The translations under genes and the position numbers were made by a program. From Streptacidiphilus sp. 4-A2 (lineage in GTDB: Bacteria; Actinomycetota; Actinomycetes; Streptomycetales; Streptomycetaceae): a DNA stretch of 64,000 nucleotides. Position 1 is the stretch's first letter. Each line of letters starts with the position of its first letter. Positions 19,349 through 28,283 of the stretch are shown here, in pieces. The DNA is taken from NCBI GenBank assembly GCA_014284505.1, contig JAAFYY010000001.1, positions 1,798,001 to 1,862,000 on the forward strand. Reading direction: 5' to 3'. A model generated the notes under the pieces. It had not been told where the DNA came from. It was given only the letters and a program-made list of their open reading frames with translations, and did no database searches.

Positions 19349-20389
19349 TGCGCGGCCATCTGGCCTACGCCGAGGGCAGTCCCAGTACCACCCTGGTGCT
19401 GTCCGCCGCCGACTTACCCTCCCACGTGGAAGAGCTGCCGCAGGCGCTGCGGCCGGTCCGGCGGTGGCTTGCCGACAACGGCCTGGGAGCACTCACCAAG
19501 ATCGCACTCATCGCACCGTCGGACACCGTCGAGCCCGGCATCGCCTACCGCTTCGTGCAGTTGCTGCCGGGCAAGGACCCGGGCATCGAACTCCGCGGCA
19601 GCTGCGGACACTCCATCCTGTCCGCCCTGATCGCCGCCGCACGCTACGGCTGGGTCCCGCGGCTGGGCGTGGGGCGCTCGTACCAGGTCGACGTGCTGAA
19701 CAACGGCGACCGGGTGGCGTGCGAGATCGAGGGCACCGCCGCGTCCGGGTTCACGATCGGCGCGCACTTTCTGCGCACACCGCCGGTGAGCGCCCGGGAG
19801 ATGCTGCCGACCGGGGAGGGAACCACCCTGGTGGCGGGCGGAACGCCGGGCGCGCCCCCGTTGCCGGTCTCCATCGTCTCGGCCGGGAACCCCTATGTCT
19901 TCGTGGACGGTGCGGATCTCGGTGTGCGCGGCGCCGACCAGCTCTTCGCCGACGACCCGGCGCTGTTCGAGACCATGTCCTCCCTGCGACGCCAGGTGGC
20001 GCACCTACTCGGCTGGCCGCTGGAAGGCGCTTTCCCCAAGATCGCCGCAGTGCTGCGCGAAGGCGCGGGACACGTGGCCGTACGCGCGATCTCGGTGCCG
20101 TCGTGGCACCCCACCGTCGCCATCACCGGCGCGGTGTGCACCGCCGGTGGCCGCGGGCATCCCCGGCACCATACCGGCGCGGATGGCCCACGGACCGGAA
20201 GCGGGCGGTGAGCTCCCGGCCGAACTGCGGCTGCGCATCCGCACGGCCGGTGGCTCGACCACCGTGTCCGCGGAGTTCGACCGGTCGCACCCCGCGGGCC
20301 TGCTGCTGCGGGCCGGCGTGCGCGGGAAGCACGTCCGGGACCTCGGACCGGTGGACATCCCCACAGCCGTGGGAGCGGCAGTCCGATGA
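19348..20389 (+). CDS. PrpF-like isomerase family protein
   Basis: ATG 19348 (MRGHLAYAEGSPSTTLVLSA) overlaps the preceding TGA. Features fit the PrpF/AcnD-accessory family (diaminopimelate-epimerase fold; includes 4-oxalomesaconate tautomerase and methylitaconate isomerase): KIALIAPSDTVEPGIAYRFVQLLPG, ELRGSCGHSILSALIAA (the catalytic-Cys segment of the first half), VDVLNNGDRVACEIEG, VSIVSAGNPYVFVDGADLG and, after a break near 20150, AAGIPGTIPARMAHGPEAG. About 347 residues, near the normal length. The family shifts C=C bonds by proton transfer next to carboxylates, which would fit isomerisation of a desaturated acidic side chain or small molecule (inference). Confidence 0.75.
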
Positions 20390-21795
20390 CGGAAGCTGAA
20401 CTGAGAGGAGCCGGCGTGGCCGGATACGACCTGGCGGTCGTCGGTGGGACCGTCATTCTCGAACAGGGCGCCCAGCGCCTCGACATCGCCGTCGCCGACG
20501 GGCGGATCGCCGGGCTGCTCCCGCCGGGCACGGCGGTCTCCGCGACGCGTACGGTCGACGCCACCGGGCTGTATGTGCTGCCCGGACTGATCGACTCCCA
20601 TGTGCACTTCCGCACCCCGGGGCTGACCGGCAAGGAGAACTGGGCCGCCGGATCCCGGGCGGCGGTGGCCGGCGGCATCACCACCGTGATCGACATGCCC
20701 AACACCCGTCCGCCGCTGTTCACTCCCCAGGACGCGCACGAGCGGAACGCACTCATCCACGGCCAGAGCCTGGTCGACTACCGCTTCCATGCCGGTGTCG
20801 ACCCCGAACGCCCGGAGCTGATCGGCAAGTTCGGCCGCGTGAGGCGACCTCTGTCAAGGTCTTCCTGGCCGGGCACCACACCGCGCCCCATGTCCTGCGT
20901 GAGCCGGAGGCGCTGGAGACCGTCTTCCGGCTGGCCGCCGAGAACGCCATGCAGTTGCTCTTCCACGCCGAGGACGACGCGGTCTTCTCCCTGCTGGACA
21001 GCTGGCAGGGCCCCCCGGGAAGCTACGCGGACTACGAACCGCGCCGTCCGCGGAGCGGGGCGATCGTGGCGGTCGCGCGGCTGGTGGAACTCGCCCGTCG
21101 GCACGGCACGGCCGTGCACGTCCTGCATGTGTCGAGCCGGGAGGAGGTCGACCTGCTCAGCGCGGCCGGCCGCCGGCCTGCCGGTCACCTTCGAAGTGAC
21201 GGCACACCACCTGACCTTCACCGCCGCGGACACCTCCGCGCTGGGCACCAGGCTCCGGCTCAGCCCGGCGATCCGCGACCAGGCGGACCAGGACCGGCTG
21301 TGGCAGGCGGTGCTGAACGGCGAGGCCACGACGGTCGGCAGCGACCACGCGCCGCACGAGCAGGAGCTGAAGCTGCTGCCCGTGCCCGACGCCCCACCCG
21401 GCCTGCCGGGAGTGCAGGAACTGCTGACCGCACTGCACACGGGTCTGCGCGCCCGCAGACCGGACCTGACCGAGGAGCAGGTCCTGGGTGTGGTGGCCCA
21501 GGTGCTGGCGAGCGGACCGGCCCGGCTGTTCCGGCTGGACGACCGCAAGGGCCGGATCGCGCCCGGCCTGGACGCCGACCTCGTGGTCTTCGACCCGCAC
21601 GCGAACTGGTCCATGAGCGCGGGCCTGGTCCAGAGCCACTGCGGCTGGTCGGCCTACGAGGGGCGGGCGTTCACCGGCCGGGTGGAGTGGACCATCAGGC
21701 GCGGCGAGCGGGTGTACCGGCACCGCCCCCAGGCGCCGGCGCAATTCGGCCGGGCCACAGGCGAGTGGCTGCCGGGGCGCCGCACCGATGACTGA
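20386..21795 (+). CDS. Dihydroorotase/hydantoinase-like amidohydrolase
   Basis: Strong amidohydrolase signatures: YVLPGLIDSHVHFRTPGLTGKE (metal-binding HxH plus the HFRxPG of cyclic-amide hydrolases), GGITTVIDMPNT, a segment VKVFLAGHHTAPHV at the position of the carbamylated Lys, LLFHAEDDAVF, AVHVLHVSSREEVDLL, FEVTAHHLTFT and GSDHAPHEQELK. About 470 residues, like type I dihydroorotases and allantoinases. It sits at the end of a RiPP-like operon rather than with pyrimidine genes, so a pathway-specific cyclic imide or ureide substrate is likely (inference). A break near 20845 and a compensating one near 21175 put the middle third in another frame. Confidence 0.85.
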   Translation: MTEAELRGAGVAGYDLAVVGGTVILEQGAQRLDIAVADGRIAGLLPPGTAVSATRTVDATGLYVLPGLIDSHVHFRTPGLTGKENWAAGSRAAVAGGITTVIDMPNTRPPLFTPQDAHERNALIHGQSLVDYRFHAGVDPERPELIGKFGRVRRPLSRSSWPGTTPRPMSCVSRRRWRPSSGWPPRTPCSCSSTPRTTRSSPCWTAGRAPREATRTTNRAVRGAGRSWRSRGWWNSPVGTARPCTSCMCRAGRRSTCSARPAAGLPVTFEVTAHHLTFTAADTSALGTRLRLSPAIRDQADQDRLWQAVLNGEATTVGSDHAPHEQELKLLPVPDAPPGLPGVQELLTALHTGLRARRPDLTEEQVLGVVAQVLASGPARLFRLDDRKGRIAPGLDADLVVFDPHANWSMSAGLVQSHCGWSAYEGRAFTGRVEWTIRRGERVYRHRPQAPAQFGRATGEWLPGRRTDD

Positions 21796-21865
21796 TCCGT
21801 CCCGGCCGGGGGCCACCTCGTCCCCGGGCACCTTCGTACGCACACCGCCCGGGCGGAACCGGCCG

Positions 21866-24800
21866 TCACCGCGCCGGGGCCACCGCCCCGTCTGCCACGT
21901 CGCAGCGCCAGCAGGTCGCCGCGCCGGTCTCCGGCGTGGCGGCGTGGCGGCGGGCCGCCGCGCGGTCGGCGACACCGCCCGGATTGGTCGACAGCGCCGC
22001 CTCCCAGTGCCCCCGGGCCTGCTCCAGGTCGCCGCGCGCGGATGCGACATGGGCCAGGCCCTCATGGGCGCGCGCGGCGTTGCGGGCGGAGCCACGGGTC
22101 CGGGCCGACTCCAGGGACTGCTGGAACACCTGCTCGGCCAGGGCGAGCTCACCGTCGCCGACATGGACGTCGCCGAGCGCGTTGAGCGCCTGGGCTTCGA
22201 CCTCGTGCATACCGGTGCGGCGCGCGATGTCGAGCGCCTCGCGTCCGCAGGTGACCGCCCTGGCCCGGTCACCCGTGCCGCGCAGCACGATGCACAGCCC
22301 CACCAGCGCCAGTGCTTCGTTCTGCTCGACACCCGCGGCCCGGCTCAGCTCCAGCGACTCCTCGTAGCTGGCCGCGGCTCCCGCCCGGTCGCCGAGCAGC
22401 ACCGAGACCAGACCCATGTTGTTCAGCGTGCCTGTCTGCGCGCTGGGAACCGCGAAGTTCTCGCCGAGCGAGCGGGACTCCCGGAAGTACCGCAGGGCCT
22501 CGTCGTTGCGGCCCAGCTCGGTACTGATGATCGCGAGGTTGTTGGTGAGACCGGCCTGCAACTGCCGGTCCTCCAGCTCACCCGCGACGGCCAGCGCCTC
22601 GCGGTAGCACTCCTGCGCCCGGCCCAGGTCGCGCGCCGTCCAGTGGCAGGTTCCGAGACTGGTCAGCTGCGCGATCTCGCCGATGCGGTCCCCGGCCCGG
22701 CGGCTGCGCTCCAGCGCCAGCTCACTGAGTGCCACGGCCTCGGGCAGGGAGCCGTGCACGCGCTGGACGGCGGCCAGCCCGGCCAGGCAGGCGGCTTCAC
22801 CGGTCAGGCTCCCGGCGGCCAGCGCCGCGAGCCTGCCCAGCTCGAAGAGCGACTCCGACTCCACCGGGTAGTTCAGCGCGCGGAAGTACGGCAGCAGCGT
22901 GCGCACCAGCTGCCAGACCCGGCTGTGCAGCTCCAGGTCCGCGGCGGACCTCAGGGCCGCGGCGATGTTGCGGAACTCGGTCTCCAGCAGGCGCATCGCG
23001 TCCCTGGCGTCCGCCGCGCTCCGCGCGGACTCCGGCCGGCGCTCGACCTCCGGCCGGAACCGCAGCAGGTTGGTCGAGACCAGGTCGCACCAACCGCCGG
23101 CCGACCAGAGGAAGTAGTCGGCCAGGCGGCCCACCGCGTCGGACACCTCCGCGGGGGCGAGCGTCGCCTCCAGCAGCCTGCGCGCACAGTCGCGGACGAT
23201 GTCGTGCAGGTGGTAGCGGTCGGCGGCGTGCTGCTTGAGCAGGTTCAGCTGAAACAGCTTGTCGAGGTCCTCCTCGACCTGGGCAACCCGCAGATCCGCC
23301 AGGGCCGCGGTCGCGGAGGCGTCGAAGTCCGGCCCGGCGTGCAGGCTCAGCAGGCCGAGCAGCCGTTGCTGGCGCTGGGTGAGATGGCGGTAGGACCAGG
23401 CCACGATGTTCATCACGTCGCGGTCCCCCGCCGCGAGCAGCCGCGCCCGCGCCTCGTTGTCGCGCAACTGGTCGGTCAGGAACGACACCTGCCAGCTGCT
23501 GCGCTCCCGCAGCCTGGCCGCCGCGATCTGGACCGCGAGCGGCAGGTACCCGCACAGCTCGACCGCCACGAGGACCGCCCCGGGCTCCTCCGCCACCCGC
23601 TCCGGCCCGGCGATCCGGGCGAAGAGTGCCACGGCGTCCGATTCGGTCATGACGTCGAGCGACAGCGCGGTGACCCCCTCCAGTTCGGCCATGCGCCGTC
23701 GGCTGGAGATCAGCACCCGGCTCTCCGCCGAACCGGGCAGCAGGGATCTGAGCTGGGTCGGATCGGCGGCGTTGTCCAGCAGGATCAGTACCCGGCGCCC
23801 GGCCAGTCTCGACCGCCACTGGGCGCTGCGCGCCTCCAGATCCGGCGCGATCAGCTCGGGGGCCATCCCGTCGAAGCGCAGCAGCAGGTTCAACGCCTGT
23901 AGCGGGCTCATCGGTTCGGCCTGGTCGCTGAAGCCGGCGAGGTCGACGAAGTACTGCCCGTCCGGGTAGTCCTCGGCGAGCAGGTGGGCCAGGTGCACGG
24001 CGAGCGAGGTCTTTCCCACGCCGCCCATCCCGTCGATCACCGAGATCGAGGGACCGTTCGGCTCGGACGTGCGGCCGCGCAGGCGCCGCAGTTCGTCCTC
24101 GCGGCCGGTGAACTCCGCGATGTCCCGGGGCAGGAAGGACCGGGGGCCGTCGTCCTGCCCGCGCCGCCGTTCCGGCGGCTTCTCGGCCCCGGCCTGGGAG
24201 TCGCGCGGTTCCACCGGAGCCGCGGGCTCCGCGTGCAGGATCTGCCGATGGGCCTCCCGCAGCTGCGGACCCGGATCCAGCCCGAGCTCCTCCGCCAGCA
24301 GCCGGCGTCCGTCCTCGAACACGGCCATCGCCTCGGACTGCCGTCCGCACTGGTAGAGGGCGGTCATCAGGAGTGCCCGCAACGGCTCCCGCAGCGGCTG
24401 CTCGGCCAGCATCTCGTTCAGCCCGTCCACCACCCGGGCCGCGCTCCCCAAGCGCAGGTGCAGTTCCGCCCACCGCTCGACCGTCGTGAGCCGTTGCGCG
24501 TCGAGCAGGGTGGCCGCATTGGTCAGCACCCAGCCGTCCAGCCCGCGCAGGGCACCGCCTCTCCACAGGCCCAGGGCTCCGTCGAGCAGCCGGGCCGCCT
24601 CCTCCGGCCGCCCCTGCTGCTCCGCGCTGTCCGCTTCCTCGACGGCGGCCCGGAACTGGAGCGCGTCCAGCGCCTCGACCGGCACATTGAGCTGATAGCC
24701 GCTGCTGTCCGTGAAGAGTTCCACGTCGACCGCCGGGACCAGGGTCCGCCGCAGCGCCCCCACCACGTTGTGTATCTGCTGTCGCGCCGAGCTGGGCGGG

Positions 24801-24957
24801 CTCTCCCACAGCGCGTCCACGATCCGCTCGGTCGCGACGATCGAGTTGGCGTTCACCGCCAGCAGCGCCAGCAGCTTGCGCTCCCTGGCCCACGCGGTGT
24901 CACCTGCCTGCCCGCGACGGACAGTTCCAACGGTCCCAGCACCCTGATCCGCGACAC
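21866..24957 (-). CDS. AfsR-type regulator (SARP domain, NB-ARC ATPase, TPR)
   Basis: After correcting one break near 24905 the protein starts VSRIRVLGPLELSVAGRQV, the usual beginning of an OmpR-like SARP DNA-binding domain, followed by the bacterial activation domain (LRALLMTALYQCGRQSEAMAVFEDGRRLL, EELGLDPGPQLR). The NB-ARC segment shows GMGGVGKTSLAVHLAHLL (Walker A), RRVLILLDNAADPTQLRSLLPG and VLISSRRRM. The C-terminal third consists of TPRs (ALAVAGELEDRQLQAG, ALRYFRESRSLGENF). About 1,030 residues, typical of AfsR-like activators. It converges on the RiPP operon and diverges from the peptide-SdpAB genes; SARP-type repeats lie in its upstream region. The start near 24957 is approximate. Confidence 0.88.
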
Positions 24958-25133
24958 GGCTCCCCCGACCCGTCCAGCCGAGCCGGCCCACGCGGAACTG
25001 CCACGCGGCGCGCTCAGCAGCGCCTACCACAGCCTATCCCCCATGCTTCCAGTCCTGGCTGCCGAGTGCATCGCAGATCGCATACCTCCTGTTTTGAATG
25101 GTACATGCCCGAGTGTCGGCTTCGAAGGTATCC

Positions 25134-25162
25134 CGGTAGCAGCTCGGTAGCCGGACGGTAGT
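25134..25162 (+). promoter_or_regulatory. SARP-box-like heptamer repeats (11-bp period)
   Basis: Three direct heptamers, CGGTAGC (25134-25140), CGGTAGC (25145-25151) and CGGTAGT (25156-25162), start exactly 11 bp apart. Direct heptamers at one helical turn are the known binding pattern of SARP regulators. The site is 86 bp before the peptide gene and about 180 bp before the SARP gene, so it may control either or both. Confidence 0.7.
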
Positions 25163-25247
25163 CAGCTCGCCGATCGTTCTGAGCGATCCATCCGCCACAA
25201 CACGGAGCCCCAATAAGGGTTCTGACGGGGAAAAAGGAGAGATCAAC

Positions 25248-25376
25248 GTGAAAAAGGCGATTCTGGCCGGAATGCTCGCGGCGCTGGCCCTGCTCACGGT
25301 CGCAGCCGCCTCCGGCGGTTCCCACGCACAGGCCCACCACGCGGTTCCCCAGGGATGGGTGGACTTCGGGGCCTGA
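25248..25376 (+). CDS. 42-residue secreted peptide, candidate Sdp-system substrate
   Basis: GTG 25248 has an excellent ribosome site (AAAAAGGAGA) seven bases upstream. The peptide begins MKKAILAGMLAALALLTVAA, a textbook signal sequence, continues with a Gly/Ser/His-containing stretch (SGGSHAQAHHA) and ends VPQGWVDFGA. Cleavage after the HAQA motif would leave about 13 residues. Its TGA overlaps the ATG of the SdpA-like gene (TGATG), so it is translationally coupled to SdpAB. In Bacillus, SdpA and SdpB mature the toxin SdpC, a far longer protein. Here the short peptide is the natural candidate substrate (inference); a signalling peptide is the alternative. Confidence 0.7.
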   Translation: MKKAILAGMLAALALLTVAAASGGSHAQAHHAVPQGWVDFGA

Positions 25377-25932
25377 TGACGCACTCGCAACGTGCGGCTG
25401 CGGAGGCGAGCGGGCCGGGCCCGGCCCGCCGGGGGTTCGCACTGACCCTTGCCGTACTCGGCACGCTCTTCGCCGTGACCCTCGGTGCGCAGTTGCCCGC
25501 CGGCTGGACACCGTCCTGGCTCGGTGCACGGCGCACGACCTACGCTCAAGTCTGGCCGCAGGGCTGGGCCTTCTTCTCGGCGCAGCCGAACTCGGCGGTG
25601 GTCTCCGCCTACCGGATCGGCCCCGGGGGCGAGCCCCCCGACGCGCTGCTGGCGCCCCAGATGTCCCCGGCGAACCGGTGGGGCCTGGGGCGCACCAGCG
25701 CTGTCCAGTTCGACGAAGCCCTCACCCTGGCCGCGGAGATCCCGGCGGCGGACTGGATCCCCTGCCCCGCCGGACAGTCCGCGCGGTGCGCGGCCGGGGC
25801 TCCGGTCGCGCTGCTGCGGAACGGGTTCGACCCGGGATCATCTGCGGCCGGCTCCTGTTCGTCCGTACTCCGCCGACCACGACCGTGCCCAGGTCGGCGG
25901 CGGTGGCCAGGGTCAGGGTGACCTGCCGGTGA
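25376..25932 (+). CDS. sdpA: SdpA-family peptide maturation protein
   Basis: ATG 25376 (MTHSQRAAAEASGPG) overlaps the peptide gene stop. One transmembrane helix near residues 22-42 (FALTLAVLGTLFAVTLGAQL) precedes a soluble domain with the family pattern VWPQGWAFFSAQPNSAVVSAYRI, RWGLGRTSAVQFDEALTLAAEIP and a small Cys pair near CPAGQSARC. About 185 residues, like SdpA-family proteins. In Bacillus subtilis SdpA works with SdpB to produce the SDP toxin. After a break near 25840 it ends VRVTCR with TGA overlapping the SdpB GTG. Confidence 0.8.
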
Positions 25933-26895
25933 ACCGCTTCTGGCAGGCCGTCGACTCCTTCGAACCGCGCGGCACCGCACTCACCCTGGCCCGCTCGACG
26001 CTGGCCCTCGCCCAGTTGACGGTCATCCTGCTGTCCCCCGACCGGCTGCTGTTCGCCGCCTATCCCGGGACCGCCCCGCAGGAACGCTGCGCCGGACTCA
26101 AAGGCGTCTCGCTCTGGTGCCTCACCGGCGGCAGCGCCCAGGACGACCCGCTGGCGCGCGCGATCGCCGTCGCGGTGCTGGTCGTCGTCATCGCCGGCTG
26201 TTGTCCGCGATGGTCCTGCGTCGCGCACTACTACCTCACGTTCAGCATCGCCGTCGACATGACGGTGACCAACGGCGGGACCGTGCGGCCGAGATCCTCA
26301 CCATGCTGCTGCTCCCCTGTGCCTGGACGACCGGCGGAGCTGGGCCTGGCGCAGGCCGACCCGTCCGCTGCGACCCGCCTGGCGCGGAGCCGCGTTCGCC
26401 GCGCACGCCGCCCTGCGCTGCCAGATCGCGATCATCTATCTGAACGCGGCGGGAGCCAAACTCGCCTCCCCCGCCTGGCGCCACGGCACCGCGATGGCCG
26501 TCCTCGCCCACGATCCGGAGTTCGGCTTCCCCGGCGCGGTACGGCCGTTCGCACAGCAACTGCTCTCCCACGCCTGGGCGGCGGACCTGCTCACCTGGTC
26601 GGTCCTGGTGATCGAGACGCTGATTGCGTTGTCCATGGCCTTTGGCCGCAGAATGCGGAGAATCGGCCTGTTCCTGGCGATACTGCTGCACGGAGCCATC
26701 ATTCTGCTGATGGGACTGTTCAGCTTCGGACTGGTCATGATTGCGCTGCTGCTGACCGCCTGCGCTGATTTGCCTGCCTACCAGTCGAGTGGTGACCATA
26801 ATCGGCGGGACAGCCGCTATCGGGAGCAAGGAAGGGAGCGTTGCCATGAGCCTGGAGACAGCGCCGTTCGCACCGGAACTCGCCCTGCCGGATGA
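25929..26895 (+). CDS. sdpB: SdpB-family polytopic membrane protein
   Basis: GTG 25929 (MNRFWQAVDSFEPRGTALTLARSTLALAQLTVILL) overlaps the sdpA stop. Several helices are visible, including ARAIAVAVLVVVIAGCCP, the LTFSIAVDMTVTNGG segment, QIAIIYLNAAGAKLASPAW (the conserved 'YlnA..AKl..p.W' of the HTTM-like SdpB family), LTWSVLVIETLIALSMAF and RRIGLFLAILLHGAIILLMGLFSFGLVMIALLL. The conserved ILLHGAII fits the family's histidine-containing helix. It should act in the membrane with SdpA. Breaks near 26210, 26290 and 26400 are bridged. The end is uncertain: the frame runs to 26895, overlapping the next gene. Confidence 0.8.
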
Positions 26896-27886
26896 GTTGC
26901 GTGCCTGGTACGAGACCTATGCCGGGGTGTCCGCCGCGGACTTCCCGGGCGCCCCGGTTCCGGCGTACGACGCCTGGGCGCAGCGGCTGCGCGCGCCCGA
27001 GTCGCACCGCATGCTGCAACGGTGCTGGGCCGCCCGCGACCGCGGGCGGTTGCTCGGCACGGCGCACGCGATCTTCCCCAAGGCCGAGAACAGCGGAATC
27101 GCCATCGTCGCCGTGCGCGTGCCGCACCGGGAGCGCGGCGTCGGCGTCGGAACACAGCTGCTCCGGGCGATGCTGCCGGAGATCCGCGAGCGCGGCCGCC
27201 GGGCGGTCATCGGTGAGGTCGGGGCCGGTACGGACGGCGAGAAGTGGACGGACAGCCTCGGCTTCCGCACGGTCCTGGAGCTTTCCGCGCACCACCTGGA
27301 CATCACCGGCACGGACCGGGCGCTCTGGCAGGTGGACCCGGCGCCGGGGTTCCGGCTCCGGCGGTGGGTCGACACCGCACCGGACGACCTGGTGCAGGGG
27401 CTCGCCCTGGCCCGCAGTGCCATGGCCGACCAGCCCATCGGCACCGCCAGCTACCGGCCCCCCGTCTGGACCGCGGAGCTGGTGCGCAAGCGTGAGGCCG
27501 AGCTGCTCAAGCTCGGGGAGTCGCGCCGCTATGTCGTGGCCGTGCACGAGCACAGCGGCGCGGTGGCGGGCTTCACCGAGGTTTCCACGCTCCCCGGACA
27601 GGAGAGCCACTGCCGCCAGGTGGACACGGCGGTACTGCCGGAGTTCCGCGGGCTCGGGCTCGGCCGGGCCGTCAAGGCCGCGATGAACCGCTGGCTCGTC
27701 GCCGACCTGCCCCGGCTGGAGCGGGTGCACACGATGACGGCCACCGCGAACCTCCCGATGATCCGGGTCAACAGCCGGCTCGGCTACACGACCGACTACA
27801 CCCTGGCCGGCGTCGAGGCCGAGGTCGGCGCGCTCGACGCCCGGCTGGGCTCCCCTGCTCGTTTCCCGCCGGACAGCGCCGGGTGA
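26846..27886 (+). CDS. Two-domain GNAT acetyltransferase
   Basis: ATG 26846 follows GGAAGGGAG. The ~346-residue protein has two GNAT domains. The first has GRLLGTAHAIFP, IVAVRVPHRERGVGVGTQLLRAMLPE (acetyl-CoA loop) and SLGFRTVLE. The second has RRYVVAVHEHSGAVAGFTEVS, AVLPEFRGLGLGRAVKAAMNRWL and NLPMIRVNSRLGYTTDYTLAG. This tandem arrangement is common in actinobacterial GNATs such as mycothiol-synthase relatives. Next to SdpAB it might acetylate a maturation product or provide self-protection, but the position may be incidental. The frame is intact. Confidence 0.85.
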   Translation: MSLETAPFAPELALPDELRAWYETYAGVSAADFPGAPVPAYDAWAQRLRAPESHRMLQRCWAARDRGRLLGTAHAIFPKAENSGIAIVAVRVPHRERGVGVGTQLLRAMLPEIRERGRRAVIGEVGAGTDGEKWTDSLGFRTVLELSAHHLDITGTDRALWQVDPAPGFRLRRWVDTAPDDLVQGLALARSAMADQPIGTASYRPPVWTAELVRKREAELLKLGESRRYVVAVHEHSGAVAGFTEVSTLPGQESHCRQVDTAVLPEFRGLGLGRAVKAAMNRWLVADLPRLERVHTMTATANLPMIRVNSRLGYTTDYTLAGVEAEVGALDARLGSPARFPPDSAG

Positions 27887-27896
27887 GCGACCGCCC

Positions 27897-27922
27897 GTCA
27901 GCGGAGGTCCGGGCCCGCTGAC
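27897..27922 (+). terminator. Hairpin between convergent operons
   Basis: An 8-bp inverted repeat (GTCAGCGG 27897-27904, CCGCTGAC 27915-27922) lies just after the GNAT stop and before the convergent NRPS/PKS-region operon that ends at 28011. It is well placed to terminate one or both transcripts. Confidence 0.55.
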
Positions 27923-28010
27923 CGGCCGGCCGGGGCGGGCGCCGGCGTCCCGGACTTACGACTGCCTGGTGGCCGCCCGCGGCCCCCGGCCGCCCCGCCG
28001 GCCCAGGGGG

Positions 28011-28283
28011 TCAGTGCACCAGTTCGATCCGGGCCAGCTGATCCCCCACCCCGTACTCCCCACCGGCCTCGACGCAGTCGACCAGGCGGCCGGCATGCCG
28101 TGCTTCCACGTCCTCGATGGCCTTCGAGGACTCCACCGAGAAGATCACCTCGCCCACCGAGACCAGGTCGCCCTCCGGCACCAGCCATTCGATGAGGATG
28201 TACGTGTCGTCATTGGCGGTGATCTGTTCGAGGACGACCGGGGCAAGCTGTGACTGTTCCGCGGTCTTCTGGTCGGGGTTCAC
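28011..28283 (-). CDS. Stand-alone lipoyl/biotinyl-domain protein
   Basis: GTG 28283 overlaps the stop of the E1-beta gene (GTGA). The ~90-residue product has VLEQITANDDTYILIEWLVPEGDLVSVGEVIFSVESSKAIEDVEARHAGRLV; the Lys in ESSKAIEDVEA occupies the lipoyl-Lys position between two strands. No E2 acyltransferase catalytic domain and no E1/E3-binding domain follow. A free lipoyl protein next to E1 genes suggests it carries a two-carbon or longer acyl group from E1 to an unknown acceptor. The frame is intact. Confidence 0.88.
   Translation of the reverse strand: MNPDQKTAEQSQLAPVVLEQITANDDTYILIEWLVPEGDLVSVGEVIFSVESSKAIEDVEARHAGRLVDCVEAGGEYGVGDQLARIELVH

Noticed and set aside
20386-21795. Housekeeping pyrimidine dihydroorotase
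   Set aside because: No carbamoyltransferase or carbamoyl-phosphate synthetase gene is adjacent; its start overlaps the PrpF-like gene of the RiPP operon.
21788-23902. 700-codon plus-strand open frame
   Set aside because: It is the complement of the SARP/NB-ARC/TPR gene, whose motifs are clear on the minus strand; the plus frame has no recognisable domain.
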